From Pogostemon cablin (lineage: Eukaryota; Streptophyta; Magnoliopsida; Lamiales; Lamiaceae), in contig CM043005.1 in NCBI GenBank assembly GCA_023678885.1, positions 11,646,314 to 11,710,313 of the forward strand: a stretch of DNA of 64,000 bases, written 5' to 3'. Made by a program: the position numbers and the translations under genes. Below the pieces are notes generated by a model, which saw only the letters and a list, made by a program, of their open reading frames with translations, was not told the DNA's origin and ran no database searches. Position 1 is the stretch's first letter. Every line of letters begins with the position of its first letter. Below are positions 62,701 through 64,000 of the stretch, piece after piece.

Positions 62701-64000
62701 GATGCATATTTACTTCACTTTGATGCATATTTACTTCATTATGATCAACATTTCCTTCGTTTCGATGCATATTTCTTTCGTTCCGATGCATATTTACTTC
62801 ATTTTGATTCTCATTTTTTTGTTTCATTGCATATTTACTTCATTTTGATTCAAATATTGATGCATATTTACATCGTTTCGATGCATATTTCCTTCGTTTT
62901 GATGCAAATTTAATTCTTTTTGATGCATATTTACTTCATTACGATCAACATTTCCTTCGTTTGATGCGTATTTTCTTCAATTTGATGCTTATTTACATCA
63001 TTACGATCAACATTTCCTTCATTTCAATGCATATTTATTTCATTTTGATGCATAATTACTTCATTACGATCAATATTTCCATCATTTCGATGCATATTTA
63101 CTTCACTTTGATGCATATTTACTTCATTATGATTAACATTTCTTTTTTTTCGATGCATATTTCCTTCGTTCCGATACATATTTACTTCATTTTGATTCAA
63201 ATATTGATGCATATTTACTTTGTTTCGATGCATATTTAATTCATTTTGATGCACATTTACTTCAGTACGACCAATATTTCCTTCGTTTCGAGGCGTATTT
63301 ACTTCATTTTGATGCATATTTACTTCATTACAATCAACATTTCCTTCATTTCTATGCATATTTACTTCATGTTTATGCATAATTACTTCATTACTATCAA
63401 CATTTCCATCGTTTCGATACATAAGTACTTCATGCGTATTTACTTCACTACGATCAACATTTCCATCGTTTCGATGCATATTTCCTTCATTTTGATGCAT
63501 ATTTACTACATTACGATCAATATTTTCTTCAATTCGATGCATATTTCTTTCATTTGGATTCATATTTCCTTCGTTTCGATGCATATTTCCTTCGTTTTGA
63601 TGCGTATTTACTTCATTACGATCAATATTTCATTCGTTTCGATGCATGTTTACTTTATTTTGCTGCATATTTACTTTGTTTCGATGCATATTTCCTTCGT
63701 TTCGATGCATATTTCCTTCATTTTGATGCATATTTACTTAATTACGATCAATATTTCCTTCGTTTCGATGCATATTTACATCATTTTGATGCATAATTTC
63801 TTCATTACGATCAACATTTCCATCGTTTCGATGCATATTTCCTTCATTTTGATGCATATTTACTACATTACGATCAATATTTTCTTCAATTCGATGCATA
63901 TTTCCTTCATTTGGATTCATATTTCCTTCGTTTCGATGTATATTTAATTTTTTTTTATGCATATTTACTTCATTTCGATGCATATTTCCTTCATTTTAAT
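59791..64000 (+). repeat. 21-bp satellite, higher-order block C (2179-bp unit), continues past window
   Basis: AGTACGACC at 61086 and 63264 (2178 apart) and TCCCTTTG at 60147 and 62326 (2179 apart) define a third unit type. From about 63.57 kb the order of monomers departs from the first copy, repeating a shorter block (for example the ACTACATTACGATCAATATT segment at about 63504 and 63864). The array runs off the window end. Confidence 0.9.

Noticed and set aside
16823..63983. Dozens of open frames of 60-240 codons on both strands encoding heptapeptide repeats (Asn-rich on the reverse strand, Ile/Phe-rich on the forward)
   Set aside because: A 21-bp period is divisible by three, so any frame free of stops in the common monomers stays open until an indel. 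Frames overlap on both strands, follow unit spacing and lack gene structure.
16905..64000. CRISPR array
   Set aside because: No constant repeat with unique spacers: every part is a variant of the same 21-bp monomer, and the setting is a plant genome with LTR elements.
16905..64000. CENP-B box or telomere-type repeat in the satellite
   Set aside because: TTCGTTTCGATG lacks the CGGG part of the CENP-B box, and I noticed no TTTAGGG-type run.

Overview
This window looks like repeat-rich heterochromatin from a plant nuclear genome, most likely an angiosperm. It contains three plant-type LTR retrotransposons whose primer-binding sites match plant tRNAs: a Ty3/gypsy chromovirus-like element, an Athila-like gypsy derivative and a Ty1/copia element. 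They sit in a very large AT-rich tandem array. I see no convincing host gene, rRNA, tRNA, CRISPR array or bacterial-type operon.

Layout. (1) 1-5700: 5' part of a Ty3/gypsy element on the minus strand. It comprises part of pol (protease-RT-start of RNase H), a probable 140-nt GT-AG intron, a broken gag, a Met-tRNA-type primer site and a roughly 2.4-kb LTR. (2) 5701-6354: a remnant of a 21-bp-based satellite. (3) 6355-15409: an Athila-like element on the minus strand with gag and protease but no RT, RNase H or integrase. Its right LTR contains a 391-bp tandem expansion that repeats the polypurine-tract/LTR junction. (4) 15410-20550: the satellite again. Its polarity flips near 16900. (5) 20551-28672: a complete-length copia element on the minus strand. 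It has 1.2-kb LTRs, a 5-bp target-site duplication (ATTTT), a PBS and a PPT, but its gag-pol is badly decayed. It also carries an unexplained GC-rich block. (6) 28673-64000: more than 35 kb of satellite in higher-order repeats. Unit spacings of 2238-2818 bp are followed by an alternation of 2525 and 3481 bp, then by 2179 bp.

The satellite monomer is 21 bp, typically GATGCATATTT followed by ACTTCATTTT. Because 21 is divisible by 3 and common monomers lack stops in some frames, the array produces many open frames of 60-240 codons on both strands. They encode heptapeptide repeats (MHIYFIL-like forward, NEVNMHQ-like reverse). I treat these as by-products of the period, not genes. The period equals two helical turns and seven monomers make 147 bp, so the array may be intrinsically curved or nucleosome-phasing DNA.

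History inferred from nesting: an old array in two polarities was hit by the gypsy and Athila-like elements on the left and by the copia element on the right. The right arm has since been amplified as kilobase blocks. The copia empty site is visible in other copies of the same higher-order unit. No cellular pathway links the coding remnants; what they share is retrotransposition, silencing and satellite expansion.
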